DNA of 64,000 bases from JANMEX01 sp041751995 (GCA_041751995.1 JBGSHY010000103.1:36334-100333), one strand, 5' to 3'; shown: positions 51,910 to 61,023, numbered from the stretch's first letter. The notes: a model not told the origin generated them from the letters alone. A program made the numbers and translations.

Positions 51910-52902
51910 ATGACCACCCATGATGTGCTGACCATCGGCAATGCCATTGTCGATATTATCGCCCGCACCGAGGATGATTTCCTCGTCGCCAATGGCATCA
52001 TCAAGGGAGCAATGAACCTGATCGACGCCGAACGCGCCGAACTCCTCTATTCCCGCATGGGACCGGCGGTGGAAGCCTCCGGCGGCTCAGCCGGCAATAC
52101 GGCGGCAGGCATTGCCAATCTTGGCGGCAAGGCCGCCTATTTCGGCAAGGTCGCCAACGATCATCTCGGCCGCATCTACACCCACGACATCCGCGCCCAA
52201 GGCGTCGCCTTCGACACCAAGCCGTTGCAAGGCACGCCGCCGACCGCGCGCTCGATGATTTTTGTCACCCCCGATGGCGAACGCTCGATGAACACCTACC
52301 TCGGCGCTTGTGTCGAGCTTCAGCCGGCTGATATTGAAGAGGACAAGGTCGCGGGCGCGCAGATCACCTATTTCGAAGGCTATCTCTGGGATCCCCCGCT
52401 CGCCAAGGACGCCATCCGTTTTGCCGCTTCAATTGCCCACAGACATGGACGCAAGATGGCGATGACGCTGTCCGACAGTTTCTGCGTTGACCGTTACCGC
52501 GCCGAATTCCTCGACCTGATGCGCTCCAAGACCGTCGACGTCGTCTTTGCCAACGAGCATGAGCTGAAGGCGCTTTATCAGACCGCCGATTTCGAGACCG
52601 CCCTTGACCTGTTGCGCAACGACTGCGAACTGGCTGCTGTCACCCTGTCTGAAAAAGGTTCGATCATCACAAGGGGCCATGAAACCGCCGTCATCAATCC
52701 GGTCCCGGTCGAGCGCGTGGTGGACACCACCGGCGCTGGCGATCTTTATGCGTCCGGCGTTCTCTATGGCCTGACTCAGGGCAAGTCGCTTGCCGATTGC
52801 GGCAGGCTCGGCTCGATGGCCGCCTCGATCTGCATCAGCCAGATCGGCCCGCGCCCGCAGGAAAATCTCGCGGAAGCGGCGCGCCAGCTCGGTATTCTTT
52901 AG
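51910..52902 (+). CDS. Adenosine kinase (PfkB family)
   Basis: The 330-residue protein has SGGSAGNTAAGIANLGG, DSFCVDRYR and DTTGAGDLYASG, as in alphaproteobacterial adenosine/inosine kinases of the PfkB family. It phosphorylates adenosine to AMP. It stands alone between nth and the sulfide-type flavoprotein gene. AAG-rich sequence precedes the ATG without a strong ribosome site. Confidence 0.85.
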   Translation: MTTHDVLTIGNAIVDIIARTEDDFLVANGIIKGAMNLIDAERAELLYSRMGPAVEASGGSAGNTAAGIANLGGKAAYFGKVANDHLGRIYTHDIRAQGVAFDTKPLQGTPPTARSMIFVTPDGERSMNTYLGACVELQPADIEEDKVAGAQITYFEGYLWDPPLAKDAIRFAASIAHRHGRKMAMTLSDSFCVDRYRAEFLDLMRSKTVDVVFANEHELKALYQTADFETALDLLRNDCELAAVTLSEKGSIITRGHETAVINPVPVERVVDTTGAGDLYASGVLYGLTQGKSLADCGRLGSMAASICISQIGPRPQENLAEAARQLGIL

Positions 52903-53109
52903 CCAGCTTTCAGCCACAAGACCGCAGATCGGCACCAGCGAAGCCTAGAACCTTTTGCGTATTTGACATATATATTAATCGCTATATTAATATCTGATAA
53001 GTGTCAGAATTATGGCGCACGCCTGTGCGTCTTTTCCTTGACCTGCAACAAGGTGTTCGCAGGCCAAAGGCGCAATATGCATGCAAGCCAAACCTTCAGG
53101 GAGGAAGAC
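52903..53109 (+). promoter_or_regulatory. Promoter region of the SQR-like gene with AT-rich operator candidate
   Basis: TTGACA at 52963-52968 is a good -35 box. Immediately downstream are two direct copies of TATATTAAT at 52971-52979 and 52983-52991, overlapping the likely -10 region. Such an AT-rich repeat would suit an ArsR-family sulfide or persulfide sensor (BigR/SqrR), but no such regulator is in the window. The ribosome site GGAGG lies before the ATG at 53110. Confidence 0.55.
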
Positions 53110-54396
53110 ATGGCACATATCGTTGTACTCGGCGCCGGACTTGGCGGCACCATCATGGCCTATGAAGTCAAGGATGCTGTCGGCAAAGGCCACAAGGTCT
53201 CGGTCATTTCCAATGGCAGCAAATACTCATTTGTCCCGTCCAACCCGTGGGTTGCGGTCGGCTGGCGCACCAAGGAGGCCATTGAGGTTGATCTGGTGCC
53301 GGTCATGCACAAGCGCGATATCGCGCTGTTGCCGCAGGGCGCCAAGCGCCTGCATGCCGAGGAAAAGCGCGTCGAGCTGAACGATGGCACTTCGGTCAAC
53401 TACGATTACCTCGTCATCTCGACCGGGCCCGATCTTGCTTTCGACGAAATCGAAGGCTTCGGCCCTGCCGCCAACACCCATTCGGTATGTCACGTCGATC
53501 ACGCGGTGCAGACCAAGGAGGCATTCGACAAGCTTGTCGCCAATCCGGGGCCAGTGGTGATCGGTGCGGTGCAGGGCGCATCCTGTTACGGCCCGGCCTA
53601 CGAATTCACTTTCATTCTCGACAAGGCGCTACGCGACGCCAAAGTGCGCGACCGCGTGCCGATGACCTTCGTCACTTCCGAACCCTATATCGGGCATCTT
53701 GGCCTTGATGGCGTCGGCGACACCAATGGCCTCCTGGAAAGCGAAATGCGCCAGCACCACATCAAGTGGGTCTGCAATGCCAAGGTCGACAAGGTTGAGC
53801 CTGGCATGCTGCACGTCTCGGAAATCAACGAGGACGGCACTGTCAAGAAGGCGCATGAGATCCCGCAGGTCTTCACCATGATGCTTCCCGCCTTCCGCGG
53901 CGTCGAGGCCGTGCGCAACATTGAAGGCCTGACCAATCCGCGCGGCTTCATTCTGGTCGACAAGCACCAGAGCAATCCGAAATTTCCGGAAATCTTCGCC
54001 GTCGGCGTCTGCGTCGCCATCCCGCCGATGGGCAAGACCCCCGTTCCCTGCGGCGTGCCGAAAACCGGGTTCATGATCGAATCGATGGTCACGGCCACGG
54101 CGCACAACATCGGCAATCTGGTCAACGGCAAGAAACCGGATGCGCAAGGCACATGGAATGCCGTCTGCCTCGCCGACTTCGGCGACAGCGGCGTCGCCTT
54201 TGTTGCCCAACCGCAAATCCCGCCGCGCATTGTCAATTGGGCTTCGTCCGGCAAGTGGGTCCATGTGGCCAAGATCGGGTTTGAAAAATACTTCCTGCGC
54301 AAGATCAAGTCGGGCGTGTCCGAGCCTTTCTACGAACGCCTTGCCATGCAGGCGCTCGGCATTGAAAAGCTGAAGGACATCAAGTTCGACAGCTGA
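53110..54396 (+). CDS. Sulfide:quinone oxidoreductase-like flavoprotein
   Basis: The 428-residue protein has an FAD motif (IVVLGAGLGGTIMAYEV at residues 4-20), KYSFVPSNPWVAVGW, and conserved cysteines at 127 (in HSVCHVDHA), 159 (GASCYGPAYEF), 301 and 314. The Cys at 127 and 159 match those of sulfide:quinone reductases, and the third candidate is 314 in PVPCGVPKTGFM. It would oxidise sulfide at the membrane surface and pass electrons to quinone. I chose the ATG at 53110, after a strong GGAGG. It has its own terminator. Confidence 0.88.
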   Translation: MAHIVVLGAGLGGTIMAYEVKDAVGKGHKVSVISNGSKYSFVPSNPWVAVGWRTKEAIEVDLVPVMHKRDIALLPQGAKRLHAEEKRVELNDGTSVNYDYLVISTGPDLAFDEIEGFGPAANTHSVCHVDHAVQTKEAFDKLVANPGPVVIGAVQGASCYGPAYEFTFILDKALRDAKVRDRVPMTFVTSEPYIGHLGLDGVGDTNGLLESEMRQHHIKWVCNAKVDKVEPGMLHVSEINEDGTVKKAHEIPQVFTMMLPAFRGVEAVRNIEGLTNPRGFILVDKHQSNPKFPEIFAVGVCVAIPPMGKTPVPCGVPKTGFMIESMVTATAHNIGNLVNGKKPDAQGTWNAVCLADFGDSGVAFVAQPQIPPRIVNWASSGKWVHVAKIGFEKYFLRKIKSGVSEPFYERLAMQALGIEKLKDIKFDS

Positions 54397-54422
54397 GCAA
54401 GGCACATTCGGAGTTTTCTGTT

Positions 54423-54450
54423 CGGCGGCATCGGGTGTTCGATGCCGCCG
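54423..54450 (+). terminator. Terminator hairpin after the SQR-like gene
   Basis: CGGCGGCATC (54423-54432) pairs with GATGCCGCCG (54441-54450), a 10-bp GC-rich stem with an 8-base loop, followed by TTCGCGTTTT. It ends the SQR-like transcript. Confidence 0.78.
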
Positions 54451-54485
54451 TTCGCGTTTTCAGCAAAAATTTTCGCTTGCGGCAC

Positions 54486-54527
54486 TTAACAAATGCAAAT
54501 ATAGCAATATATCTATGTTAATTCGAA
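54486..54527 (+). promoter_or_regulatory. AT-rich promoter/operator of the DUF2892-RND operon
   Basis: TTAACAAATGCAAATATAGC followed by AATATATCTATGTTAATT is much more AT-rich than the surroundings. The 8-mer AATATAGC here (54498-54505) also occurs on the minus strand in the SQR-like promoter (52981-52988), so the two may share a repressor. A ribosome site AGGAG lies at 54535-54539. Confidence 0.5.
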
Positions 54528-54545
54528 TCCACTCAGGAGCCACCC

Positions 54546-54746
54546 ATGTCGCTTGATCGTTCTGTCCTTGCCTTTGCCGGTGTCATGACCCTTTTGTCGG
54601 TTGTGCTGACCTTGCTTGTATCACCGCATTTCGTCTGGTTCACCGCCTTCATCGGTGTCAACCTGCTCCAGTCTGCCTTTACCGGCTTCTGCCCTGCTGC
54701 CTCGGTTTTGCGCAAGCTCGGCTTCAAGCCGGGCTGCGCATTCTGA
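54546..54746 (+). CDS. DUF2892 (YgaP transmembrane-type) small membrane protein
   Basis: The 66-residue protein has two hydrophobic segments and the pattern SLDRSVLAFAGVM, then WFTAFIGVNLLQSAFTGFCP, the DUF2892 / YgaP transmembrane domain, with a cysteine in the second helix. The family is often linked to rhodanese or sulfide oxidation genes. AGGAG lies seven bases before the ATG. It precedes the RND adaptor by 22 bases and is co-transcribed with it. Confidence 0.88.
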   Translation: MSLDRSVLAFAGVMTLLSVVLTLLVSPHFVWFTAFIGVNLLQSAFTGFCPAASVLRKLGFKPGCAF

Positions 54747-54768
54747 ACTCGTGAAAGAGGGTCTTCCC

Positions 54769-55731
54769 ATGCGTCTCATGCTCTTGGCTGCATGCATTGC
54801 GGCTTCCGGTCCTGCATTTGCTGAAACCATCAAGGTGGAGCCTCAGCAGATTGTTGAATGGAAGGCCGTCTATGGCCGCGTCGAAGCGCGCGACACCATC
54901 GCAGCCCGTGCCCGCATCGGCGGCATTGTCGTGGAGCTTTCCGTTTCCGAAGGCGATGAAGTCAAGGCCGGGCAAAAGATCGCCACCGTCCGCGACGACA
55001 AGATCGCCTACCAGATTGACGCGCTTGACGCGCAGATCGCCTCTTTTGAAGCGCAACTCGCCACGGCCAAGGACGAACTCGACCGCGGCAAGGCGCTTGT
55101 CGCAAAAGGCGTTTCCACCGCGCAGCGTCTCGACCAGCTGAAAACGATGGTAGACGTCGCGCAAAGCCAGCTGGATGCCACGAAAGCCCAGCGTTCTGTC
55201 GTTGTCCAGCAAGGCGCGGAAGGCGAAGTGCTTGCCCCAGGCGATGGCCGCATTCTAACCGTTCCAGTCACAAAAAACGCTGTCATCATGGCCGGCGAGC
55301 CGGTCGCGACAATTGGCGGGGGCGGCTTTTTCCTCCGCCTTGCCATCCCCGAACGCCATGCCGGCCTGTTGAAGAAGGACGCCGCCATCCGCATCGCGTC
55401 AGACACCGGCGAGGCGACCGGCCGTCTCGCCAAAATTTATCCGCAGCTGGAAAACGGCCGCGTCATTGCTGACGTTGAAGTCGACAAGCTGGACACTGAA
55501 TATGTGAATGCCCGTGTACTGGTTGAAGTTCCGGTCGGCGAACGCCAAGCCATCGTGGTCTCTGAAGCCGCCGTCACCAGCCGCTCCGGCATTGATTTTG
55601 TCACTGTCGCTGTCGAAGGCAAGGAAACCGCCCGTGCTGTTGTCACCGGCGAAAAAACAAACGCTGACGGCAAGCCGATGATTGAAATTCTCACGGGCCT
55701 CTCTTCAGGCGACATGGTGGTGTTGCCATGA
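54769..55731 (+). CDS. RND efflux periplasmic adaptor (membrane fusion protein)
   Basis: The 320-residue protein has a signal peptide (RLMLLAACIAASGPAFA), a biotinyl-lipoyl-like start (ARIGGIVVELSVSEGDEVKAG), a short coiled-coil hairpin (about residues 82-135), and a beta-barrel with LRLAIPERHAGLL. It joins an inner-membrane RND pump to an outer channel. AAAGAGG lies upstream of the ATG at 54769. The stop overlaps the pump gene by four bases. Confidence 0.9.
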   Translation: MRLMLLAACIAASGPAFAETIKVEPQQIVEWKAVYGRVEARDTIAARARIGGIVVELSVSEGDEVKAGQKIATVRDDKIAYQIDALDAQIASFEAQLATAKDELDRGKALVAKGVSTAQRLDQLKTMVDVAQSQLDATKAQRSVVVQQGAEGEVLAPGDGRILTVPVTKNAVIMAGEPVATIGGGGFFLRLAIPERHAGLLKKDAAIRIASDTGEATGRLAKIYPQLENGRVIADVEVDKLDTEYVNARVLVEVPVGERQAIVVSEAAVTSRSGIDFVTVAVEGKETARAVVTGEKTNADGKPMIEILTGLSSGDMVVLP

Positions 55732-58700
55732 ACATCGACGATATCAAGCCCGTCGAAATCGAGCGCGGCAAGTCTCCGCTCGGCATAGCCGGCGCTCTGA
55801 CCCGCGCCTTCATCACGTCGCCGCTGACACCTTTGTTTCTGGTCGCCGCATTCGCCTTCGGCCTCGTCGCGCTGATGACCTTGCCACGTGAGGAAGAGCC
55901 GCAGATTTCCGTCCCGATGGTGGACATTCTGGTGCGCGCCGATGGCCTCAAGGCTGAAGATGCCGCCAAGCTGATTTCTGAACCGCTGGAAACCATCGCC
56001 AAGGGCATCGATGGCGTCGAGCATGTCTATTCGCAAACCCGCGACGACAGCGTCATGGTCACCGCCCGCTTCATCGTCGGCACCGCGTCAGACGCTGCCA
56101 TCCTGCGTGTTCATGACAAGGTCCGCGCAAATTTGTCGAGCATACCGGTTGGCGTGCCGGAGCCGATGATCGTCGGCCGCGGCATTGATGACGTCGCCAT
56201 TGTTGCGCTCACCCTGTCGCCGAAGCCGGAAGCCGCCGACCGCATCACTCCCAATGACTTGACCCGCGTCGCCCGCGAATTGCGCACCGAGATATCAAAG
56301 ATCGATGATGTTGGTCTGTCCTATCTGGTTGGCGAAGCCGGCGAGATCATCCGCGTGGCGCCAAACCCGGAAAAGCTCGCGCTTTATGGCGTGACGCTGC
56401 AGCAGCTTGCCGGCAAGGTTTCCGGCGCCAACCGCACGTTCCCGGCCTCCAAGGTCCGCGACAATGGCGAGCAGATCGACATCATCGCCGGTGAAACACT
56501 TGGCTCTCCTGCCGCCGTAGCAAACCTGTTAATCACCAGCCGCGATGGCCGTCCGGTCTATGTCCGCGATGTCGCCGACGTGGCATTCGCCATTGATACC
56601 AGCGATGCGCTGGTCTCCACGGTCACCAAAAGCGAAACCGGTGTCATCCGGATGCCGTCGGTGACACTGGCCGTCGCCAAACGGGCTGGTTCAAACGCCG
56701 TGCTGGTCGCCGAGCAAATTCTCCACAGCGTCGAGCGGCTTGAAGGCAATCTGATTCCCGAGGACATGCAGGTCGAGGTCACCCGCGACTACGGCGAAAC
56801 GGCCAACGAAAAGGCCAATGAGCTGCTGTACCATCTCGGCCTTGCCACCGTGTCGATCATCGCGCTGGTGTGGCTGGCCATCGGCCGCCGCGAGGCGCTG
56901 GTCGTGGCCATCGTCATTCCCGTGACCATTCTCCTGACATTGTTCGCCTCTCGCGTCATGGGCTACACGCTCAACCGCGTCTCCCTGTTCGCCCTGATCT
57001 TTTCCATCGGCATTCTTGTCGATGACGCCATCGTCATCATCGAAAACATAGCGCGCCATTGGGCCATGGGCGACGGTCGCGATCGCAAGCAGGCAGCCAT
57101 CGACGCCGTCGCTGAAGTCGGCAACCCGACCATTGTCGCCACGCTTACGGTTGTTGCCGCGCTTTTGCCGATGCTGTTCGTCTCCGGCATGATGGGCCCC
57201 TACATGAGCCCGATTCCGGCCAACGCTTCGGCAGCGATGATTTTCTCCTTCTTCGTCGCCGTCATCGTTACGCCCTGGTTGATGCTGAAAGTCGCAGGAA
57301 AAGCTCCGGCGCATGATCATCATGACGAAGAGCATGGCGGCACGCTCGGTCGCATCTATCGCATGGCTGCCAAACCACTGCTCGCCTCCAAGCGCAACAG
57401 CTGGATCTTCCTGATCATCGTCGGCGTCATGACCATGGGTTCACTGACGCTGTTCTATACCCAGCACGTCACGGTCAAGCTGCTGCCGTTCGACAACAAG
57501 TCGGAACTTTCGGTTTCCATCGACCTGCCGGAAGGCTCTTCTGTCGAGGCGACAGACCGCGTCGCCCAGGCCATAGCGGCCATTGTTGTCGGTCTGCCCG
57601 AAGTCAAAAGCGTGCAGACCCATGCAGGCACCGCTGCGCCGTTTAATTTCAACGGCCTCGTGCGTCATTCCTTCTACCGCACCGAGCCCCAGCTTGGCGA
57701 CGTCGCCATCAACCTGACCGGCAAGGGCGAGCGTGACCGCTCCAGTCACGAGATCGCGCTCGACATCCGCGCCCGGATTGCCGCCATTCCGGTTCCGGAA
57801 GGCTCGTCAATGAAAGTGGTCGAGCCGCCTCCAGGCCCACCGGTGATGGCCACCCTCCTTGCCGAAATTTATGGCCCGGATGCCGAAACCCGCCGCATGA
57901 CTGCTGCAAAGGTTGAGGCTGCGTTCAGATCCGTGCCGTTTATTGTCGACATCGACAATTCCTACGGCGCGCCATCACGGCGCAAGCGCATCGCCATTTC
58001 GACCGACAATGCCGAATTCTTCCACGTCGAGGAATCTGACGTGCTCGACACCATCGCCACCCTCAACGGCGGCAATACGGTCGGCTATTCGCACAAGGGC
58101 GGCGGCCGTCATCCGGTGCCGATCCGCATTGAGCGGCCCAAGGGCGAGCGCACATTGGACGAGCGCTTCCTTGCAACGCCCATCCCGGCCAACGTGCTGC
58201 CCGGCGACCGTTCCGTGGTCGAACTTGGCGATGTTGTCACCGTGACGGACGAAAAGGCATCGTTCCCGATCTTCCGCCACAATGGCCGCAACGCCGAAAT
58301 GGTGACGGCTGAACTGGCTGGTGATTTCGAGGCCCCGCTTTACGGCATGCTCGCCGTGCAGAAGGCGCTCGATGCACAGGATTGGACCGGTCTTGAAAAG
58401 CCGGAAATCATCCTGCACGGTCAGCCGGAAGCCGAGACCAAACCGGCGCTGCTGTGGGACGGCGAGTGGGAAGTCACCTGGGTGACATTCCGCGACATGG
58501 GCGGCGCGTTCGGCGTGGCGCTTCTGGGCATCTACATCCTGGTCGTCGCCCAGTTCGGCTCGTTCAAGCTGCCGTTGGTGATTCTCACCCCGGTGCCGCT
58601 GACCTTCATCGGCATCCTCGTCGGTCACTGGCTGTTCGACGCGCCGTTCTCGGCGACCTCGATGATCGGCTTTATCGCACTTGCCGGCATCATCGTGCGC

Positions 58701-58958
58701 AACTCGATCTTGCTGGTGGACTTCATCAAGTCGGCCCATACCGACGAGCGCCACCTCACTGACGTGCTGCTGGAAGCCGGCGCCATCCGCTTCAAGCCGA
58801 TCCTGCTCACCGCCCTAGCGGCGATGATCGGCGCGGTGGTGATCCTGACCGACCCGATCTTCCAGGGGCTGGCGATCTCGCTGCTGTTCGGCCTTGCGTC
58901 GTCAACGCTGTTGACCGTGCTGGTCATCCCGGCGATCTACCGCGTCTTGCGGACTTGA
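55728..58958 (+). CDS. RND efflux transporter permease (HAE1/AcrB-like)
   Basis: The 1076-residue protein has the RND layout: a first helix at 26-45, a large periplasmic loop, helices 2-6 with SIGILVDDAIVIIENIARHW (proton-relay Asp432-Asp433) at about 426-445, a second periplasmic loop, and helices 8-12. It would export a small molecule by proton antiport. The adaptor gene overlaps it, but no outer-membrane channel gene is in the window. Its 3' end overlaps the TRIC-type gene by 22 bases in convergent orientation. Confidence 0.93.
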   Translation: MNIDDIKPVEIERGKSPLGIAGALTRAFITSPLTPLFLVAAFAFGLVALMTLPREEEPQISVPMVDILVRADGLKAEDAAKLISEPLETIAKGIDGVEHVYSQTRDDSVMVTARFIVGTASDAAILRVHDKVRANLSSIPVGVPEPMIVGRGIDDVAIVALTLSPKPEAADRITPNDLTRVARELRTEISKIDDVGLSYLVGEAGEIIRVAPNPEKLALYGVTLQQLAGKVSGANRTFPASKVRDNGEQIDIIAGETLGSPAAVANLLITSRDGRPVYVRDVADVAFAIDTSDALVSTVTKSETGVIRMPSVTLAVAKRAGSNAVLVAEQILHSVERLEGNLIPEDMQVEVTRDYGETANEKANELLYHLGLATVSIIALVWLAIGRREALVVAIVIPVTILLTLFASRVMGYTLNRVSLFALIFSIGILVDDAIVIIENIARHWAMGDGRDRKQAAIDAVAEVGNPTIVATLTVVAALLPMLFVSGMMGPYMSPIPANASAAMIFSFFVAVIVTPWLMLKVAGKAPAHDHHDEEHGGTLGRIYRMAAKPLLASKRNSWIFLIIVGVMTMGSLTLFYTQHVTVKLLPFDNKSELSVSIDLPEGSSVEATDRVAQAIAAIVVGLPEVKSVQTHAGTAAPFNFNGLVRHSFYRTEPQLGDVAINLTGKGERDRSSHEIALDIRARIAAIPVPEGSSMKVVEPPPGPPVMATLLAEIYGPDAETRRMTAAKVEAAFRSVPFIVDIDNSYGAPSRRKRIAISTDNAEFFHVEESDVLDTIATLNGGNTVGYSHKGGGRHPVPIRIERPKGERTLDERFLATPIPANVLPGDRSVVELGDVVTVTDEKASFPIFRHNGRNAEMVTAELAGDFEAPLYGMLAVQKALDAQDWTGLEKPEIILHGQPEAETKPALLWDGEWEVTWVTFRDMGGAFGVALLGIYILVVAQFGSFKLPLVILTPVPLTFIGILVGHWLFDAPFSATSMIGFIALAGIIVRNSILLVDFIKSAHTDERHLTDVLLEAGAIRFKPILLTALAAMIGAVVILTDPIFQGLAISLLFGLASSTLLTVLVIPAIYRVLRT

Positions 58959-59614
58959 TCCTTTGGCTCCCGGCGGGGTTTCACCACCTCGTCGGGCTGC
59001 CGTCCCGGCCTTGCCCTGTAGACCGGAAATTTCCACCCGAATGCCAGCGCCCCGCCGCGCACCAGAAAGGCGATGACCACGCCGCCAACTGCCGCCGCGC
59101 CTTCCGGCGTTCCCGCACCTGACATCACCACATAGACCGCCGACCCGCAAAGCGCCGCCGTCACGTAGATCTCGGGCCGCAGCAGCACCGAGGGCTCGCC
59201 CGCCACGATGTCGCGCAAGATGCCGCCGAATGTCGCCGTCATGATCCCGGTCACCACTGCAATCAGCGGCGGCACGCCGAGCGCCAGCCCCTTGGCCGCG
59301 CCAATCACGCAGTAGGCCGCAAGGCCGATCGCATCGAGCCACAACAGCACGATATAGCGCGACCAGACCAGATGCGCGGTAAAGTAAGTCAGCACCGCCG
59401 TGGCCGCCGCCACGGTGAGGTAGCCTGGCTGTTTCACCCAGAACACCGGTGTCGCCCCAAGGATCAAATCCCTGAGCGTTCCGCCGCCGACCCCTGTCAG
59501 GATGCCGAGAAAAATGAACCCGATAATGTCCAGCTGCTTGCGCGAAGCCGCAAGCGCCCCGGTGGCGGCAAACACGGCGACGCCGCAATAATCGAGGAAT
59601 TGGAGAAGGGTCAT
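58937..59614 (-). CDS. TRIC/UPF0126-type cation channel family protein (YadS/YicG-like)
   Basis: The 225-residue membrane protein has two repeats, each with a glycine-rich turn: LTGVGGGTLRDLILG and TATFGGILRDIVAG. The family (UPF0126, TRIC-like) forms cation channels or transports glycine-type solutes; the substrate is not clear. About seven hydrophobic segments are seen. I chose the ATG at 59614 over the longer frame at 59716. It is convergent with the RND pump. Confidence 0.88.
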   Translation of the reverse strand: MTLLQFLDYCGVAVFAATGALAASRKQLDIIGFIFLGILTGVGGGTLRDLILGATPVFWVKQPGYLTVAAATAVLTYFTAHLVWSRYIVLLWLDAIGLAAYCVIGAAKGLALGVPPLIAVVTGIMTATFGGILRDIVAGEPSVLLRPEIYVTAALCGSAVYVVMSGAGTPEGAAAVGGVVIAFLVRGGALAFGWKFPVYRARPGRQPDEVVKPRREPKDQVRKTR

Positions 59615-59697
59615 GGCAAACGGATGACATGAACTGGCAGTGGATTCAATCGGAGGTCTGTCGCAAACACGTTTTTGAGCGGCGACCAAAGTGGTCT

Positions 59698-59863
59698 CGT
59701 CATTCCGGACAAGCAAAGCGCAGATCCGGAATCCAGAGCGCTAACCGCGATAATACATTAATAAAATCAATGTGATAGGTGACAATGACACACGACCGCG
59801 GCGTCTTATTTCCACAGCCAGAGCGCTGGATTCCGGGTTCCGCGTTGCGGCCCCGGAATGACG
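59698..59863. repeat. Large inverted-repeat intergenic element (MITE/REP-like)
   Basis: The left arm at 59698-59742 begins CGTCATTCCGG and ends CCGGAATCCAGAGCGCT. The right arm at 59822-59863 is its reverse complement with a divergent middle. Within each arm ATTCCGG and CCGGAAT can also pair. Roughly 80 bases separate the arms. The CGTCATTCCGG...CCGGAATCCAG wording is a common dispersed repeat in Rhizobiales. Confidence 0.7.
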
Positions 59864-59877
59864 CCCTGTGGGGATAT

Positions 59878-60279
59878 TCACCCGATCATCCGATCCGCTG
59901 CCTTGAAGAACTTGCGCGCCATCGCCACAATCTGTCCGTCGGTTGGATGATCCGCAGCCTCCAGGCCGATGATGCGGTCCGCCAGCAGATGATCGTGATG
60001 CTTCACGTGCTTGGCGAGTTCTTCCTTGGCCGATCCGGGGCCGATGATCAGCCATTCCTTCGCCGCCTTCAAAGACTCGACCACGGTATGCAGCCATTTT
60101 TCGTCAATCGGTGTGCGTCCGCCGTCCACGGTCCCGGCGTGCTTGTGCGCCTGATCGAAGGTCTTGGATGTCCCAAGCGTGATTTCGTCGGCGCTGTCGC
60201 GCGTCAGGAAAAACACCTTGGCTTGCCGGTGGTCGATCCAGACGACGGCATGTTGCGTTTCCACGTGTTTGTTCGGCAT
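59878..60279 (-). CDS. Bacterial/archaeal-type eRF1-like small protein (translational machinery protein)
   Basis: The 133-residue protein has HAVVWIDHRQAKVFFLTRDS at the start, a KHAGTVDGG loop, LIIGPGSAKEELAKHV and HPTDGQIVAMARKFFKAADR. I match it to the short eRF1-like (baeRF) group often annotated as translational machinery protein. Its biochemical role is unknown; related domains act on stalled ribosomes. The ATG at 60279 has GGAGCG six bases upstream. It sits next to a large intergenic repeat. Confidence 0.65.
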   Translation of the reverse strand: MPNKHVETQHAVVWIDHRQAKVFFLTRDSADEITLGTSKTFDQAHKHAGTVDGGRTPIDEKWLHTVVESLKAAKEWLIIGPGSAKEELAKHVKHHDHLLADRIIGLEAADHPTDGQIVAMARKFFKAADRMIG

Positions 60280-60396
60280 GAGTGCGCTCCTTTTATGCAA
60301 TGACCCTCTGACGCCTGAAGCGTCAGCATGGCCAAATCATGGAGCGATCAAGCGCCGCTTGCGTTGATGCGTGTCAAGCCTGCAGCCAAACACCTG

Positions 60397-61023
60397 TCAG
60401 GCAGCGCTGTCTTCAGGCTTGATGTCGACGATTTTGGGCCCGCCCTTGGCGACGCCCACCATCGCCGGACGCAGCACGCGGTCAGCAATCACATATCCGG
60501 CCTGCACCACGTTCACCACCGTGTTGTTCGGCACATCCGGGTTCGGCACTTCAAACATCGCCTGATGGAAGTTCGGGTCAAACTTCTGGCCTTCGGGTTC
60601 CAGCTTCTTGACGCCATGGCGCTCCAGCGTGGTCAAAAGCGCCCGCTCGGTCAGGTCCACGCCTTCCAGCAGGGCCAGAACGGTCGGGTCCGCGGCGCTG
60701 CGCGAATCATCGGGAAACGCCGCCAGCGCCCGGTTGAGATTGTCGGATATAGCCAGCATGTCGCGGGCAAAATTGGTCACCGCATAGGTCTTGGCGTCGC
60801 GCACGTCACGCGCCGTGCGGTGGCGGAGGTTCTCCATTTCGGCCGCGCCGCGCAGCACGCGGTCCTTCAGCTCGGCATTTTCCGCAATCAGCATTTCCAT
60901 CGCCTTGGCGATCTTCTCCTGCTCGGAAGGCTCAAGCTCAACGACCGGCTCTGCGCCGGTTTCCGGATCAAGACCGGCGGCTTCAAGGATTTCGTCTGCA
61001 GACATCTGATATTTGTCGCTCAT
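60397..61023 (-). CDS. grpE: Nucleotide exchange factor GrpE
   Basis: The 208-residue protein has a charged helix (SEQEKIAKAMEMLIAENAEL) and then MENLRHRTARDVRDAKTYAV and a beta domain with HQAMFEVPNPDVPNNTVVNV, typical of GrpE. It releases ADP from DnaK. I use the ATG at 61023; the earlier TTG is less likely. No dnaK or dnaJ gene is adjacent. It is on the minus strand after corC and hrcA. Confidence 0.95.
   Translation of the reverse strand: MSDKYQMSADEILEAAGLDPETGAEPVVELEPSEQEKIAKAMEMLIAENAELKDRVLRGAAEMENLRHRTARDVRDAKTYAVTNFARDMLAISDNLNRALAAFPDDSRSAADPTVLALLEGVDLTERALLTTLERHGVKKLEPEGQKFDPNFHQAMFEVPNPDVPNNTVVNVVQAGYVIADRVLRPAMVGVAKGGPKIVDIKPEDSAA

Noticed and set aside
58902..59630. Frame of 242 codons antisense to the RND end and over the TRIC gene
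   Set aside because: It is the same-strand neighbouring frame of the TRIC-type gene; its composition (R/G/H-rich) has no domain match.
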